40,789 bases of DNA, taken from assembly GCA_002067705.1 (NCBI GenBank), contig MVRL01000168.1:1-40789 (forward strand). Reading direction: 5' to 3'. Within the stretch, counting starts at the first letter, position 1; each line of letters begins with the position of its first letter. Source of the stretch: Methanosaeta sp. PtaU1.Bin112 (GTDB taxonomy: Archaea > Halobacteriota > Methanosarcinia > Methanotrichales > Methanotrichaceae). Of this stretch, positions 26,140 to 35,716 are shown in pieces. The position numbers were made by a program, and so were the translations under genes. The notes beneath the pieces are model-generated. The model ran no database searches. It was not told the origin of the DNA and saw only the letters and a list, made by a program, of their open reading frames with translations.

Positions 26140-27243
26140 CTATCTTTTCTTTGTGATTATAGATAGTATATCGCAGTCTTGAAGCTCATGCTCCAGCCCA
26201 ACTGATTGACCGGGAAACTTCGCACTTTCGCCCCACACCAGAGCATATCGGAAGAGATTTACAAAGTCTCGATGAAGATGCTCGCATACCGATCTTACGC
26301 TGCTTCCTTCCAGGAGCACCAGCGGCTCTTCCAGATCTGCCTTTCCTCCTTTTGGCTTGAGATAGACGCGAATGAATCCCAGCCTCTCGTAAATGAGATC
26401 CTTAAGCTCCTCAAGCCCTTGCGTGGTGGCGCAGGAGATGGGCAGGTAATCTCTTCCCAGATCTTCCTTGATTCTGGTCTCGACATTTCCATATCTCAGG
26501 TCGAACTTGTTGATGGCTACAACTGATGGGATGTAAACCCTGTTTCCTGCTAGAAAATCCACCAGGCTGTCGGTATCAATGTCCTCGCGAATGGTTACAT
26601 TTGCGTTGACAATTCCATAAGCGCGAATGATATCCGCGATCTCAAATTCGGTCATCTGGGTGAGCTTCACCGTGCTGCGTATGATTATTCCGCCTTTCTT
26701 ATCCGGTGTGATGTGAATATTGGGGGGCTGCTTGTCGAGCCGAATTCCTGCATCATAGAGCTCGCGCTCCAGAATATCCAGCCTGTAGTTGAAGACGTCA
26801 CCTAATAATAATATTATATCCGCAGCGCGAGCTGCCGTAATTACCTCTCTGCCTCGACCTTTGCCCCTTGCCGCCCCTTTGATGATGCCAGGCATATCAA
26901 GTATCTGAATTTCGGCGCCTTTGTATTTCATGACCCCGGGAATGACCTCCAGGGTTGTGAATTGATACGCGGCAACCTCAGATTTGGAGCCAGTCAGGTA
27001 ATTGAGCAGGCTTGACTTTCCCACCGATGGAAAGCCCACCAAAGCTACAGTGGCATCTCCGGATTTCTTGATATAGTACCTTCTACCTCCACCGCCGCCC
27101 TTGATCTTTTGAAGCTCTTGCTGCGCTTTTAGCTTCGCGATCTTGGCCTTGATCTTGCCCAGATGGTGCTCAGTTGCCTTGTTCTTCTGAGTGTTAAAGA
27201 TCTCCTCTTCCAGTGCTTTGATCTGTTCCTCGATGGTTGCCAT
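26140..27243 (-). CDS. Drg-family GTPase with TGS domain
   Basis: This is a 367-residue developmentally-regulated GTP-binding (DRG/Rbg) protein, the archaeal branch of the Obg-like group, expected to associate with translating ribosomes. It has an N-terminal charged helical region (1-48) and a Gly/Arg stretch GGGGGRRYYIKKSGDATVAL. The P-loop is GFPSVGKSS (70-78), the switch region VAAYQFTTLEVIPG, G3 DMPGI and G4 NKFD. A C-terminal TGS domain covers about residues 290-367 (RVYLKPKGGKADL onward). The length is complete. It is preceded by a 240-base leader region containing a strong hairpin, and followed by hpt 87 bases later. Confidence 0.93.
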   Translation of the reverse strand: MATIEEQIKALEEEIFNTQKNKATEHHLGKIKAKIAKLKAQQELQKIKGGGGGRRYYIKKSGDATVALVGFPSVGKSSLLNYLTGSKSEVAAYQFTTLEVIPGVMKYKGAEIQILDMPGIIKGAARGKGRGREVITAARAADIILLLGDVFNYRLDILERELYDAGIRLDKQPPNIHITPDKKGGIIIRSTVKLTQMTEFEIADIIRAYGIVNANVTIREDIDTDSLVDFLAGNRVYIPSVVAINKFDLRYGNVETRIKEDLGRDYLPISCATTQGLEELKDLIYERLGFIRVYLKPKGGKADLEEPLVLLEGSSVRSVCEHLHRDFVNLFRYALVWGESAKFPGQSVGLEHELQDCDILSIITKKR

Positions 27244-27262
27244 TTATTATCCTCATAATCTG

Positions 27263-27302
27263 CCAAGAACAGCACTCTGCCATCGGCAAGAAGTGCTCTT
27301 GG
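27263..27302 (-). ncRNA. Three-part hairpin in the leader of the Drg gene
   Basis: Read on the minus strand, CCAAGA pairs with TCTTGG at the ends. GCACT then pairs with AGTGC, with a three-base bulge on one side. An inner TGCC-GAT-GGCA stem closes the loop, for 15 base pairs in all. It ends about 20 bases before the Drg ATG and after TATA-like elements at about 27330-27340 and 27376-27387. It would therefore be part of the leader RNA, possibly controlling translation. A terminator for the upstream 5'-nucleotidase is an alternative. Confidence 0.45.
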
Positions 27303-27484
27303 ATTCGTAGCTGCAAATGAGGCTTCCCCTTTATAAGGTATGGGTTCATACGCATATGGGCAGGGTAACTAAACCGATATATAAATCCAAATCTGTAATA
27401 AAAGCAGTCGGAGCTGCACCGGCTCCCTGGAACCGGTTCCGCTCCGCCTGAAATCCCGAGGTCGAAATTGGGCAAACGAATTGG

Positions 27485-29218
27485 CTATCCTGAGACCGCA
27501 ATCCTGTCCATTTGTCCAGGCGATAGCGGCGAGAACCTCTGGAGGTATTCCACAAAAGCATCAATATCGCTAATTACGCAGATCCTATCCACTCCGGCTT
27601 TGAGAACTGGGAAGCCATCTCCACCATCAGCCAGAAATCCATTGGCAGCAACGCGATAGCTTCCCTTGGGATCGATGGCTTTTCCATTTATCATGATGGA
27701 GCTAATGTTGACCTTCTGGCCGGTGGGTGCGCTCTTATTCCAGGCATAGGAAAAGCCGGAAGAGACCTGAAGGATTCTGTTTCTCCCAACATCTGGATTG
27801 TCGAATTGCTCTTCCAGCAGCTCATCTATCTGGCTGCCCGTTAGATTCAGGGCATAAATGCTGTTGTCGAAAGGCTGAACACTGAATGCCTCGCTGTAGG
27901 TAACATTGCCTGCACCTTCGCTGCCGCTTTCTTTATAAAACAGATCGGTTCGGATCCCACCCGGATTCATGAAAGCGACTACTGCGCCTTCTTCTTTGGC
28001 TGAGTAGAGCTGCGAGTCGGAAACAAGATCGCCCAGCGCGGATTCGCCTGAACTGATCTGATTTCTGGAAATATCACCGGTCACCGAACCGATTATCTCC
28101 TGGGCCAATGATTCCTCGATTGCCAAGTACTTTTCTATAATCTCGGAAATATCAGGATCTTTGGGAACGTCGCGGGTGACGGCCACGTTTTTGGCTCTGG
28201 CCTGGATAACATCTCCTGTATCTTTGCTGATGACCAGATCGATATCGGTAATGAACTTGCCCTGGCTTTTTGCCTGGGTCACAATGCGCCCGTCAAGATT
28301 TGAAACATAGGCCTCATGAGTATGCCCGGTGACGAATACGTCCACCTCTTTGTCGCTGCGTTTGACAATATCGATGATGGGCCCGGAGAGATTGAGGCTC
28401 TCGCTGGCAAGGCCATCCTGTTTGCCTCCGTTATGAATCAGTACGACTATGGTCTTGATGCCCATTTCCTTCAGCTTCTTTACGGTGGCATTGATCGAAT
28501 CTGCCTCATCCAGGAAAGAATAGCCTTTGACCCCAGATGGTGTAACGACGGTGGGAGTGTCTTTTAGGGATACACCGATGAAAGAGATAGGTATTCCTTC
28601 TATCTCCCGGGTCATGTAGGGAGCAAAGAGCGTGCTGTTGGTGCTGTTGTTGACCACATTTGCTGTCAGGTAATAGTAGCCCGCCCCCACAAATCGATCC
28701 CCATCCTGGCAGCCGTCTATCTGGTGGCAGCAGCCGTACTGCATGCGCTGCAGTTCTGATACCCCTTCATCGAATTCATGGTTGCCTGCAGCAGAATACT
28801 CCAGGCCGATCTTGCTCAATACTTCAGCAGTGGCCTCATCGTGAAAGAGGGCCGAGACCAGGGGGCTGGCTCCGATGCAGTCTCCTGCCGAGACGATCAC
28901 TGTATTGGGGTTGGTGGCTTTTAGGCCCTTGATCAGAGTAGCCAGATATGCTGCTCCTCCAAGCTCCGCTTTAAATGGATCACTGCTGGCGTTGTAGTAC
29001 AGAATCTCGCTGCCGGAAGGCGGCTCTAACTGGCCGTGAAAATCATTAAAGGCCAGAATCTGAAGCTCGACTGTCTCTTCTGTTGAATTGATGGGCATGC
29101 AGTGAGCCGGAAAGGCGCCTAATAAGATCGAGATGATTGTCAGCATATAGAATCCGACCAGTGTGTTTTCCTGGAAATTGCGGACCGCTTTAAAAATTGA
29201 TAAATTTATCAAATTCAT
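27485..29218 (-). CDS. Exported 5'-nucleotidase / UshA-type metallophosphoesterase
   Basis: This 577-residue protein acts outside the membrane: a hydrophobic segment at about residues 20-40 serves as signal or anchor. The calcineurin-like phosphoesterase domain shows NDFHGQ (metal site), 'VIVSAGDCIGASPL', GNHEFDEG, VLIHNGG and VTGHTHEAY, all metal ligand motifs of the UshA/5'-nucleotidase family. The C-terminal substrate domain has 'NPGGIRTDL' and 'YSEAFSVQPFDN', ending in 'VAANGFLADGGDGFPVL', which are the standard nucleotide-binding elements. A CC-rich insert with CCHQIDGC follows the GNHE motif and is unusual. It dephosphorylates external nucleotides or UDP-sugars and could feed purine salvage. 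Confidence 0.9.
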   Translation of the reverse strand: MNLINLSIFKAVRNFQENTLVGFYMLTIISILLGAFPAHCMPINSTEETVELQILAFNDFHGQLEPPSGSEILYYNASSDPFKAELGGAAYLATLIKGLKATNPNTVIVSAGDCIGASPLVSALFHDEATAEVLSKIGLEYSAAGNHEFDEGVSELQRMQYGCCHQIDGCQDGDRFVGAGYYYLTANVVNNSTNSTLFAPYMTREIEGIPISFIGVSLKDTPTVVTPSGVKGYSFLDEADSINATVKKLKEMGIKTIVVLIHNGGKQDGLASESLNLSGPIIDIVKRSDKEVDVFVTGHTHEAYVSNLDGRIVTQAKSQGKFITDIDLVISKDTGDVIQARAKNVAVTRDVPKDPDISEIIEKYLAIEESLAQEIIGSVTGDISRNQISSGESALGDLVSDSQLYSAKEEGAVVAFMNPGGIRTDLFYKESGSEGAGNVTYSEAFSVQPFDNSIYALNLTGSQIDELLEEQFDNPDVGRNRILQVSSGFSYAWNKSAPTGQKVNISSIMINGKAIDPKGSYRVAANGFLADGGDGFPVLKAGVDRICVISDIDAFVEYLQRFSPLSPGQMDRIAVSG

Positions 29219-29342
29219 GCCTCCGAAGCATCAATCTTATTGAATTTAATTGCAAATAAATCTTGCTAAAGCATACCGCAGGGTATATTTCGTTTGATGC
29301 CAATTCCCCTTTTGCAAGCTAAATTGCAGAGGGCCATGAGAT

Positions 29343-30425
29343 ATGGGTGTATCAGCCACAAGAGTTGTCTTATTGTGCATTTTTTTGTTCCTGGGAATGG
29401 TATTGCCGGGACTGGTAATGCAGCCGGAAGCATCTTTGCAGGCATGGGATGTATCTGAAAACGATTTTCCCATCAACTCCAGCTCGGCAGAGAAGCTGAC
29501 CTTCCTTTTAAATTACGCCATACTGGCTCCTTCCGTCTATAACAGCCAGCCCTGGCTGTTCAATGTATCAGAAGGCGAGATCCAGGTGTACGCAGATAAA
29601 GCCAGGTGGCTTAAGGTCGCTGATGTCGATCGACGGGAGCAGCATATAAGCCTCGGCTGTGCCCTGGAAAATCTGTTGATCGCGGCAGAGCATTTCGGCT
29701 ACAACTGCAGCGTCTCCTATTTCCCCGGCCCGGAGAGCCTTGTGGCCACTGTCTCATTGCAGCCTAACTCGACATCTCCCTCTGATTCCAGGCTCTTTGA
29801 TGCCATAACTTCACGCCAGACGAGCCGCACTCCCTACGAGCCGAGGGCCATCTCCAAAGCCGATCTGGATGCAATTATTAGCCTGTGCTCTGATCCGGAT
29901 GTGGGGATCTTCATTACCGATGATCCTGCACTCAAGAGAAGCTTTTTGGACCTCACGATCACTGCAGATGAGATACTCTATTCCAATGTCAATTACAAGA
30001 GCGAGCTGGGCCACTGGCTGAGCAGGGGCGTCATGGGTCCAAGAGGCTTAGAAGCCAAGATAGCCCAGATGAAGGTAGTCTTCCTGGATGTGGGGCCAGA
30101 GCAGATAAAAGAGGATGAGGATCTCATCAACAGCACGCCCTACCTTGGTTTCATCAGCACCGCAAATAACGATAGCCTCTCGTCCGTCAAGGCGGGACGG
30201 ATACTGGAGCGTTTCTGGCTCAGCGCTACCGCTCTGGGGATATCCATGCAGCCTATGAGCCAGGCACTGGGGACGGCGCAGACTAAGGAGAATCTGAGCG
30301 GACTATTGCCATCCCAATCATCAATGAGAGAGGTGCAGCAGATCTTCCGGCTGGGATATGGCAAGCCCGCTGCTGAGCATTCGACAAGAATGCCTCTAGC
30401 AGATGTGCTGATCGCGGAGCAATAG
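29343..30425 (+). CDS. Exported Acg-like nitroreductase-family protein
   Basis: This 360-residue protein begins with a hydrophobic membrane segment (residues 7-27). The rest resembles the Acg/Rv2032 branch of the FMN nitroreductase family. It has 'LNYAILAPSVYNSQPWLFNV' near the start, 'RREQHISLGCALENLLIAAEHFGY', and 'DAITSRQTSRTPYEPRAI' then 'SKADLD'. Near the end comes 'SATALGISMQPMSQAL', with a C-terminal 'R.P..DVL' (RMPLADVLI). Acg-like proteins bind FMN but often lack reductase activity because a lid covers the flavin, and are thought to sequester it. Export of such a protein is unusual. It is divergent from the 5'-nucleotidase with about 120 bases between them. Confidence 0.75.
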   Translation: MGVSATRVVLLCIFLFLGMVLPGLVMQPEASLQAWDVSENDFPINSSSAEKLTFLLNYAILAPSVYNSQPWLFNVSEGEIQVYADKARWLKVADVDRREQHISLGCALENLLIAAEHFGYNCSVSYFPGPESLVATVSLQPNSTSPSDSRLFDAITSRQTSRTPYEPRAISKADLDAIISLCSDPDVGIFITDDPALKRSFLDLTITADEILYSNVNYKSELGHWLSRGVMGPRGLEAKIAQMKVVFLDVGPEQIKEDEDLINSTPYLGFISTANNDSLSSVKAGRILERFWLSATALGISMQPMSQALGTAQTKENLSGLLPSQSSMREVQQIFRLGYGKPAAEHSTRMPLADVLIAEQ

Positions 30426-30570
30426 CTGATGAAATAATTGAAGAGATGAAAACAGAAAGAGTCAACGACCGGAAGGAAAAGATATAACGGAAAATGGTGG
30501 AGGCTTTCAGGCCATCTAAAAGCCGCCGCTGATTATCATCTCTTTTTTCCTTGCTTTATATCTTATGAAT

Positions 30571-30592
30571 ACCCCGCAGCCTGCTGCGGGGT
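30571..30592. terminator. Strong GC hairpin between convergent genes
   Basis: ACCCCGCAGC and GCTGCGGGGT form a perfect 10-base stem around CT. The hairpin sits between the convergent nitroreductase-like and VWA genes, with T-rich DNA on the left (TCTTTTTTCC at 30541) and TTTTT at 30610-30615 on the right. It is well placed to end transcription from both sides. Confidence 0.65.
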
Positions 30593-30639
30593 GCGCTGTT
30601 TGACTCGCTTTTTAAACCCGTTTCTCCCTTGTATTTCCA

Positions 30640-32793
30640 TCAATTGCCGATCCCTGAATAGTCTTGCAGCTTCTTTAGTATCTTCTCCTCCTGATCCAGA
30701 GTATTGTCGCCGATGGCCTGCGACTCGCTGGCAAAGTAGTCTGCAAACTGTCCGAACAGCTGCGGATAAGGCTCTGAGACAGTGAGAGGCATCGACTGCC
30801 GCTCCCATTCGCCCAGCTCTATCGGTATGACAATTCCGTTGGTGAGTGTGACCGAGGGCACAATCTTCCAGCCTTTATCAGCCGCAGTTCTCTCATCTAT
30901 TATCCAGTTCTTGAGCAGATCCGCGTATCGAGAGAGAAGCACAGCCTTTCTAATGCCGCTGTTCTGGTAGAAATCCGCCTCTTGCCCGGACATCATCACC
31001 TCGGCTTCGTCGCTATCCTTCACTCCGTTTCGATCCTCATAGCTTACGGAGAGGCGCATGCTGCCCTGATTGGAGAGCTTCTTCAGCTTGACCAGGATCA
31101 CTCCGCCCTTAACCTGGCCTTCCTCAGCCTTTGAGGGAAAGAGGGTATTGACCTTCATCAGCTCTCCTGTGGCCTGGTCTGCTTCCGGTGAGCCGTAGAC
31201 CTTTTCAATCTCGTAGCCCGGTGAATCAAGCTTGAGGCGCAGGTCGAAGACCAGCGGCGTGACCATGAAATCGAATTCATCGTCCATGCGAGTGCGGAAT
31301 TCCTTTGCCGAATGGACAGAATAGTAGTTACTGCCCTTGATCTTGCTTATGCTCTCTATGAGCTCTGTATTGAAGTCCACTCCAATGCCGATGAATGTGG
31401 TGTAGATTCCCTGATCGGCGTTATCCTCCAGCATGCGGTATAGGCCAAGGTCACCGGTCTCTCCTATATTGGGCATGGCATCGGTGAGGAAGATAATCCT
31501 GTTTTCATACTCAGATTTATCCGCCTGCAGGAAGCGGTCGAAGAGAGTGGTTCCCTTCTCCATTCCCGCCTCCATGTTGGTTCCGTATGTCTCCCTGATC
31601 TGGAGGATTTGACTCTTGAGGCGGTCCAGATTCTTGTCTGCAACGCTTGTAAGCGGATCGACGAGGAATGCATCATCGCTGAATATCACCATACCGAAGC
31701 GATCGTCCGGCTTGAGGTGATCTAAAAGGGCTACCACCGACTCATCGGCAATCTCCATCTTGGTCTTGCTTGTGGTCGAATCATCATCTTTCTGCTCTAC
31801 CTTATTGCCGAAACGGTCGTAGTAGTACTCATCGAAGGGACTGCCCATAGAGCCTGAGAAGTCCAGCACCACCACAAGGTTCAGCTTCTTTCTCTGGAAA
31901 TCAGTCATTCCTGAGTTCAGTCCCACAGAGAGATAATACTGCGGCTGCATTGAGAATGGATCTTTACTGACCGCGTAGCTGTAGGACGGGCAGAAGAGCT
32001 TCTTGCACTCCTTTGCCTCTCCGGTGTAGAAGTAATAATCATAGAAAAGACCCTCGTAGGTCACATCGCTGGGCAGGGGCAAGTAATCCTGTAGAATATT
32101 CTCCCGGAAGTTATTGATGTCCTTGGCTCCGCCCGCAGAAAATCCGATGCTGGGACTGGGAGCGGCTGCCATTGCAGGAGCTGCAGCATAGGCCATTTGC
32201 GGCGCGCTGCTGATGGCCTTGGAGAGCATGCCTCCGCTTCCGCTCGCTCCTGTTGCCATAGGCGCAGTTTCCATGGCCACCTCTTCTTCACTGACTGTGA
32301 TCTTCACGGAGTTGCTCTTGGCGCTCCCTACGGTAAACCACAGTTCATATTCACCCTGCAGACCAGCCTGCTGCCATGCCGTGTAGCTCTTGCCCTTTTC
32401 CACTGCGCCGCTGAGAACCTGAACAGCAGAGCCGGTGGGGTAGAGGCAGAAGAGCCGCATCTCACCGCTTTCCGGGGCTGCCAGCCGCAGCTCTACCCAG
32501 GCACCGGATGGGACATCCTGAGCAGTGCGCGACTGCTGGCCATTGGAATTGACTATCAACAGGCTGCTCTTATCCGGCATAGAGCCTGAGGCCGCATTTT
32601 CCACCAGCCGGGCAGAGTCTTCCGGAGTCTCATAAACATACCAGCCAGCTTCCTGATCGGTTGCAGAAGAAGACTGATCCGAAGCCAGCCCGGGACACAG
32701 GCAGATAAAAATAATTGCTGCCAGTGGTAACATAATCCGATTGATCATCATAACCCACTCCATCCAGAACAATATCCTGACAATGAAAACCAT
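30640..32793 (-). CDS. Exported von Willebrand factor A domain protein
   Basis: This 717-residue protein has a signal segment at about residues 16-37. A Pro/Ala/Met-rich linker at about 180-230 is followed by a VWA domain. The MIDAS metal motif is DFSGSMGS (near residue 310-317), with the matching Thr in 'EKGTTLFD' and Asp in 'IIFLTDAMPN'. This combination occurs in calcium-activated-channel-like secreted proteins of archaea and bacteria, where VWA binds partners through a divalent metal. An N-terminal region (residues 45-170) looks like a beta-sandwich with a 'YVYETPEDSARLV' start. There is no C-terminal anchor. It is divergent from the phosphorylase gene. Function is unknown beyond metal-dependent adhesion or assembly. 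Confidence 0.85.
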   Translation of the reverse strand: MVFIVRILFWMEWVMMINRIMLPLAAIIFICLCPGLASDQSSSATDQEAGWYVYETPEDSARLVENAASGSMPDKSSLLIVNSNGQQSRTAQDVPSGAWVELRLAAPESGEMRLFCLYPTGSAVQVLSGAVEKGKSYTAWQQAGLQGEYELWFTVGSAKSNSVKITVSEEEVAMETAPMATGASGSGGMLSKAISSAPQMAYAAAPAMAAAPSPSIGFSAGGAKDINNFRENILQDYLPLPSDVTYEGLFYDYYFYTGEAKECKKLFCPSYSYAVSKDPFSMQPQYYLSVGLNSGMTDFQRKKLNLVVVLDFSGSMGSPFDEYYYDRFGNKVEQKDDDSTTSKTKMEIADESVVALLDHLKPDDRFGMVIFSDDAFLVDPLTSVADKNLDRLKSQILQIRETYGTNMEAGMEKGTTLFDRFLQADKSEYENRIIFLTDAMPNIGETGDLGLYRMLEDNADQGIYTTFIGIGVDFNTELIESISKIKGSNYYSVHSAKEFRTRMDDEFDFMVTPLVFDLRLKLDSPGYEIEKVYGSPEADQATGELMKVNTLFPSKAEEGQVKGGVILVKLKKLSNQGSMRLSVSYEDRNGVKDSDEAEVMMSGQEADFYQNSGIRKAVLLSRYADLLKNWIIDERTAADKGWKIVPSVTLTNGIVIPIELGEWERQSMPLTVSEPYPQLFGQFADYFASESQAIGDNTLDQEEKILKKLQDYSGIGN

Positions 32794-32868
32794 TATGCAT
32801 TTTTTCTATTTAAGGTCACCTTTGTCTGCCCTCATCTTTGCACGAAAGTTTGATTTCCCATAAGATTA

Positions 32869-35469
32869 ATGAGAAAAGCGATGTTTGCCCATTCCGACCT
32901 TAACCTGCCGGCGGGCCTCGAAGGCCTGGCTGATCTGGCTCTTGATCTGCGATGGACAGTTCGGCAGACCACAGACAAGATCTGGGAGCTGCTCGATGCT
33001 GAAGCCTGGGAGAAGACTAAGAACCCTTACCTGATCTTGCAGAATGTCTCTTCCGCCCGGCTTGAGCAGGCTGCCAGAGATGAGGAGCTGGTCAGGGAGA
33101 TCTCATCCTGGCAGGAAAAGAGGGCCAGGTTCCTGCAGATGCCGCCGTCGGGGTGGTTATATGGGCCATCCTGCGTGGCCTACTTCAGCATGGAGTTCGG
33201 TCTGTCTGAGGCTCTCCCCATTTATTCCGGGGGTCTGGGGATGCTGGCGGGAGATTTTCTCAAGACCGCCAGCGATCTGGCTGTTCCAGTCATAGGAATT
33301 GGTCTGCTCTATCAACAGGGATACTTCCGCCAGCTCCTGGCCCCGGACGGCTCTCAGGTGGAAGCCTTTCCTTACAACGATCCGGATACCATGCCGCTGG
33401 TTCCTGCCAGGGATCGGGACGGATCAAGGCTGAGAGTCAAGATCAGCCTTCCGGGAAGGGATCTAATCCTGCGCGTCTGGCAGGCCAATGTCTGCCGGGT
33501 GAATCTCTATCTGCTGGATTCAAACGATCCCATGAACAGTCCCTGGGATAGGGCGATAACTGCCAACCTCTATGCCCCCGGACAGGAGCGGCGTCTGATC
33601 CAGGAGATTGTGCTGGGCATCGGCGGCTGGCATGTTCTGGAGAAGTTGGGAATTCAGCCGGAGGTCTGCCATTTAAATGAAGGGCATGCCGCCTTCGTGG
33701 TCCTGGCCAGGGCGCAGAGCTTCATGAAGAAGACCGGCTGCCCTCTGGCTGCGGCACTCTGGGCCACCAGGGCGGGAAATGTCTTTACCACCCACACTCC
33801 GGTTGAGGCGGGCTTTGATCGTTTCGATCGGGTTCTGGTCGACAAGTATGCTAAATTCTATGCGGATCTCATGGGCCTTTCCCGTCTTGATCTGATGGCC
33901 CTGGGCGCTCACCGGCCTGAAGATGAAAGCGCTCCGTTCAACATGGCTCACCTGGCGCTGATGGGGTGCAGTCACGTCAATGGTGTATCCCGGCTGCACA
34001 GCCGGACAAGCCGCAGGATCTTTCAGCCTCACTTTCCCCGCTGGCCTGAGATCGAGGTGCCCGTGGGATATGTGACCAATGGGGTTCACATCCCAACCTG
34101 GGATTCGCCAGCCGCTCAAAAGATCTGGTCGGAGACCTGTCCGGGCGACTGCCTGTTGGAGGATATTGACTACCTGAAGGGCGGCATATCCAAATCGAGC
34201 GACCTGGAAATCTGGTGCTTTAGGGCTGAGGCCAGGAAAGATCTGATTGACTATGTAAGGCGCCGTCATGCCAGGCAGCTTCAGGAGCGCGGAGCCGACC
34301 TGGGGGAGATTGAGTCAGACAGGCATGTTCTTGACTACAATGTTCTCACCCTGGGCTTTGCCCGGAGGGCTACCGCTTACAAGCGAACCGATCTGCTTCT
34401 CAGAAATCCCGAGAGGCTGATTGCCATTCTCACCAGCCGCAGTCATCCCGTCCAGCTGGTGATGGCTGCCAAGGCCCATCCTTCAGACGAGCGGGGAAAG
34501 GAGATGGTAAAGAAGATGGTCAGCTTCGCAGCCAGGCCGGAGGTATCTGATCGGGTGGTATTTCTGGAGGACTACGACATCGATCTGGCCCAGCACCTTC
34601 TGCCGGGAGTGGATGTCTGGATCAACACCCCTCTGCGGCCAAACGAAGCCTGCGGGACGAGCGGAATGAAGGTCCTGGCCAACGGCGGGCTCAATCTCTC
34701 CAATCTGGACGGCTGGTGGGATGAGGCATATGAGCCGGAGGTAGGCTGGGCGCTGGGAGACCGGATGGAGCACAATGAGTCGAGCGGGGATGAAGCAGAT
34801 GCCGAGCAGCTCTACCGCCTCCTGGAGGAGAAGATTGTGCCCCTCTTCTATGAGCGGGATATAGAAGGCATACCAAGAGGATGGGTGGCGAAGGTGAAGG
34901 CCAGCATGGCCCGGCTCACGCCCAGGTTTAACAGCGCCAGGATGATGAGGGAATACGCAGAAAAGATCTACCGGCCGGCGACAGCGGCCTACAGGAATCG
35001 AATTGCAGACGGAGCAAAGCTGGCAGTGGAGCTGGCCGGATGGCAGAGGCGGATCAGTGAGTGCTGGAGGGAATTGCGATTCGGCAGGCTCAGTGTAAGC
35101 CGGGATGGCGAATTCTGGAGCTTTTCTGTGGAGGTTTATCTCGGCCAGCTTCCCGCCCAGGATGTTCAAGTGCAGCTTTATGCCGATCCCCTGCCTGAGA
35201 AAGTTGAAGAGAGGGGATCGGAGGCTGGCCGGGAAGAGGAGAGCCAGGTGAGTGGGGGATTGAAGGAAGGAGGATCGAAAGATCAGAATGGGCCTGAGAG
35301 GATCTTCATGGCTCAGCATGAACCGCTTGCGGGAGCTATAAATGGATTTATCTACAGCGCAAGGACGCCGGCGAAAAGGGCAGCGGAGGACTACACTCCC
35401 CGGATTGTGCCTTACCATGAACATGCTTTCATCCCCCTGGAAGAGGCGCATATTCTGTGGATGAGATGA
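32869..35469 (+). CDS. glgP: Alpha-glucan (glycogen) phosphorylase
   Basis: This 866-residue enzyme uses phosphate to release glucose-1-phosphate from glycogen-like polymers. The N-terminal ~115 residues match the short archaeal/thermophilic type ('NLPAGLEGLADLALDLRWTVRQTTDKIWELLD'). Next come 'VAYFSMEFGLSEALPIYSGGLGMLAGDFLK' and the long GT35 core with 'VTNGVHIPTW'. The PLP-binding segment NEACGTSGMKVLANGG has the Schiff-base lysine Lys601. The last ~40 residues (ending PYHEHAFIPLEEAHILWMR) are typical of the subgroup, but a Gly/Glu-rich stretch at about 775-810 is an insert. Methanothrix and relatives store glycogen, so a role in reserve use is likely. The ATG lacks a clear ribosome binding site; Met5 is an alternative. 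Confidence 0.93.
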   Translation: MRKAMFAHSDLNLPAGLEGLADLALDLRWTVRQTTDKIWELLDAEAWEKTKNPYLILQNVSSARLEQAARDEELVREISSWQEKRARFLQMPPSGWLYGPSCVAYFSMEFGLSEALPIYSGGLGMLAGDFLKTASDLAVPVIGIGLLYQQGYFRQLLAPDGSQVEAFPYNDPDTMPLVPARDRDGSRLRVKISLPGRDLILRVWQANVCRVNLYLLDSNDPMNSPWDRAITANLYAPGQERRLIQEIVLGIGGWHVLEKLGIQPEVCHLNEGHAAFVVLARAQSFMKKTGCPLAAALWATRAGNVFTTHTPVEAGFDRFDRVLVDKYAKFYADLMGLSRLDLMALGAHRPEDESAPFNMAHLALMGCSHVNGVSRLHSRTSRRIFQPHFPRWPEIEVPVGYVTNGVHIPTWDSPAAQKIWSETCPGDCLLEDIDYLKGGISKSSDLEIWCFRAEARKDLIDYVRRRHARQLQERGADLGEIESDRHVLDYNVLTLGFARRATAYKRTDLLLRNPERLIAILTSRSHPVQLVMAAKAHPSDERGKEMVKKMVSFAARPEVSDRVVFLEDYDIDLAQHLLPGVDVWINTPLRPNEACGTSGMKVLANGGLNLSNLDGWWDEAYEPEVGWALGDRMEHNESSGDEADAEQLYRLLEEKIVPLFYERDIEGIPRGWVAKVKASMARLTPRFNSARMMREYAEKIYRPATAAYRNRIADGAKLAVELAGWQRRISECWRELRFGRLSVSRDGEFWSFSVEVYLGQLPAQDVQVQLYADPLPEKVEERGSEAGREEESQVSGGLKEGGSKDQNGPERIFMAQHEPLAGAINGFIYSARTPAKRAAEDYTPRIVPYHEHAFIPLEEAHILWMR

Positions 35470-35716
35470 TTGAGGATTCCCATAAACCACCGTCTCCAAA
35501 AAGTATCGGAAAGATAGGCACTAGTCTGCTATATGTAGCAGGAGGCGGATATCTGCAAGGCTGCGCATGATATCTCATCCATCGTATCAGCTTTAAAACC
35601 TACCTAAGGTCTTTTGCGTAGCCTGATTGATGAATTCATTTTTTCTGGTTAAATATAGGCTATTTTGCGGAAAAATAGGACGACTTCCCGATCTCAAAAT
35701 TATTCAACACATGAGC
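35470..35716. other. Intergenic region after glgP
   Basis: About 247 bases lie between the convergent glgP and amphi-Trp genes. A hairpin CTGCTA-TATG-TAGCAG is found at 35526-35541, and a T-rich tract TTCATTTTTTCTGG at about 35636. No small ORF or other signal was recognised. Confidence 0.4.

Noticed and set aside
27400-27475. Possible tRNA in the GC-rich part of the leader upstream of Drg
   Set aside because: A T-arm-like GAGGTCGAAATTGG was noticed, but no acceptor or anticodon stem pairs around it on either strand.
34483-35499. A 338-codon minus-strand frame opposite glgP
   Set aside because: It lies wholly antisense to a well-conserved phosphorylase, has an odd composition rich in Pro, Arg and Leu, and shows no domain. 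It is a shadow of the GC-rich codons.
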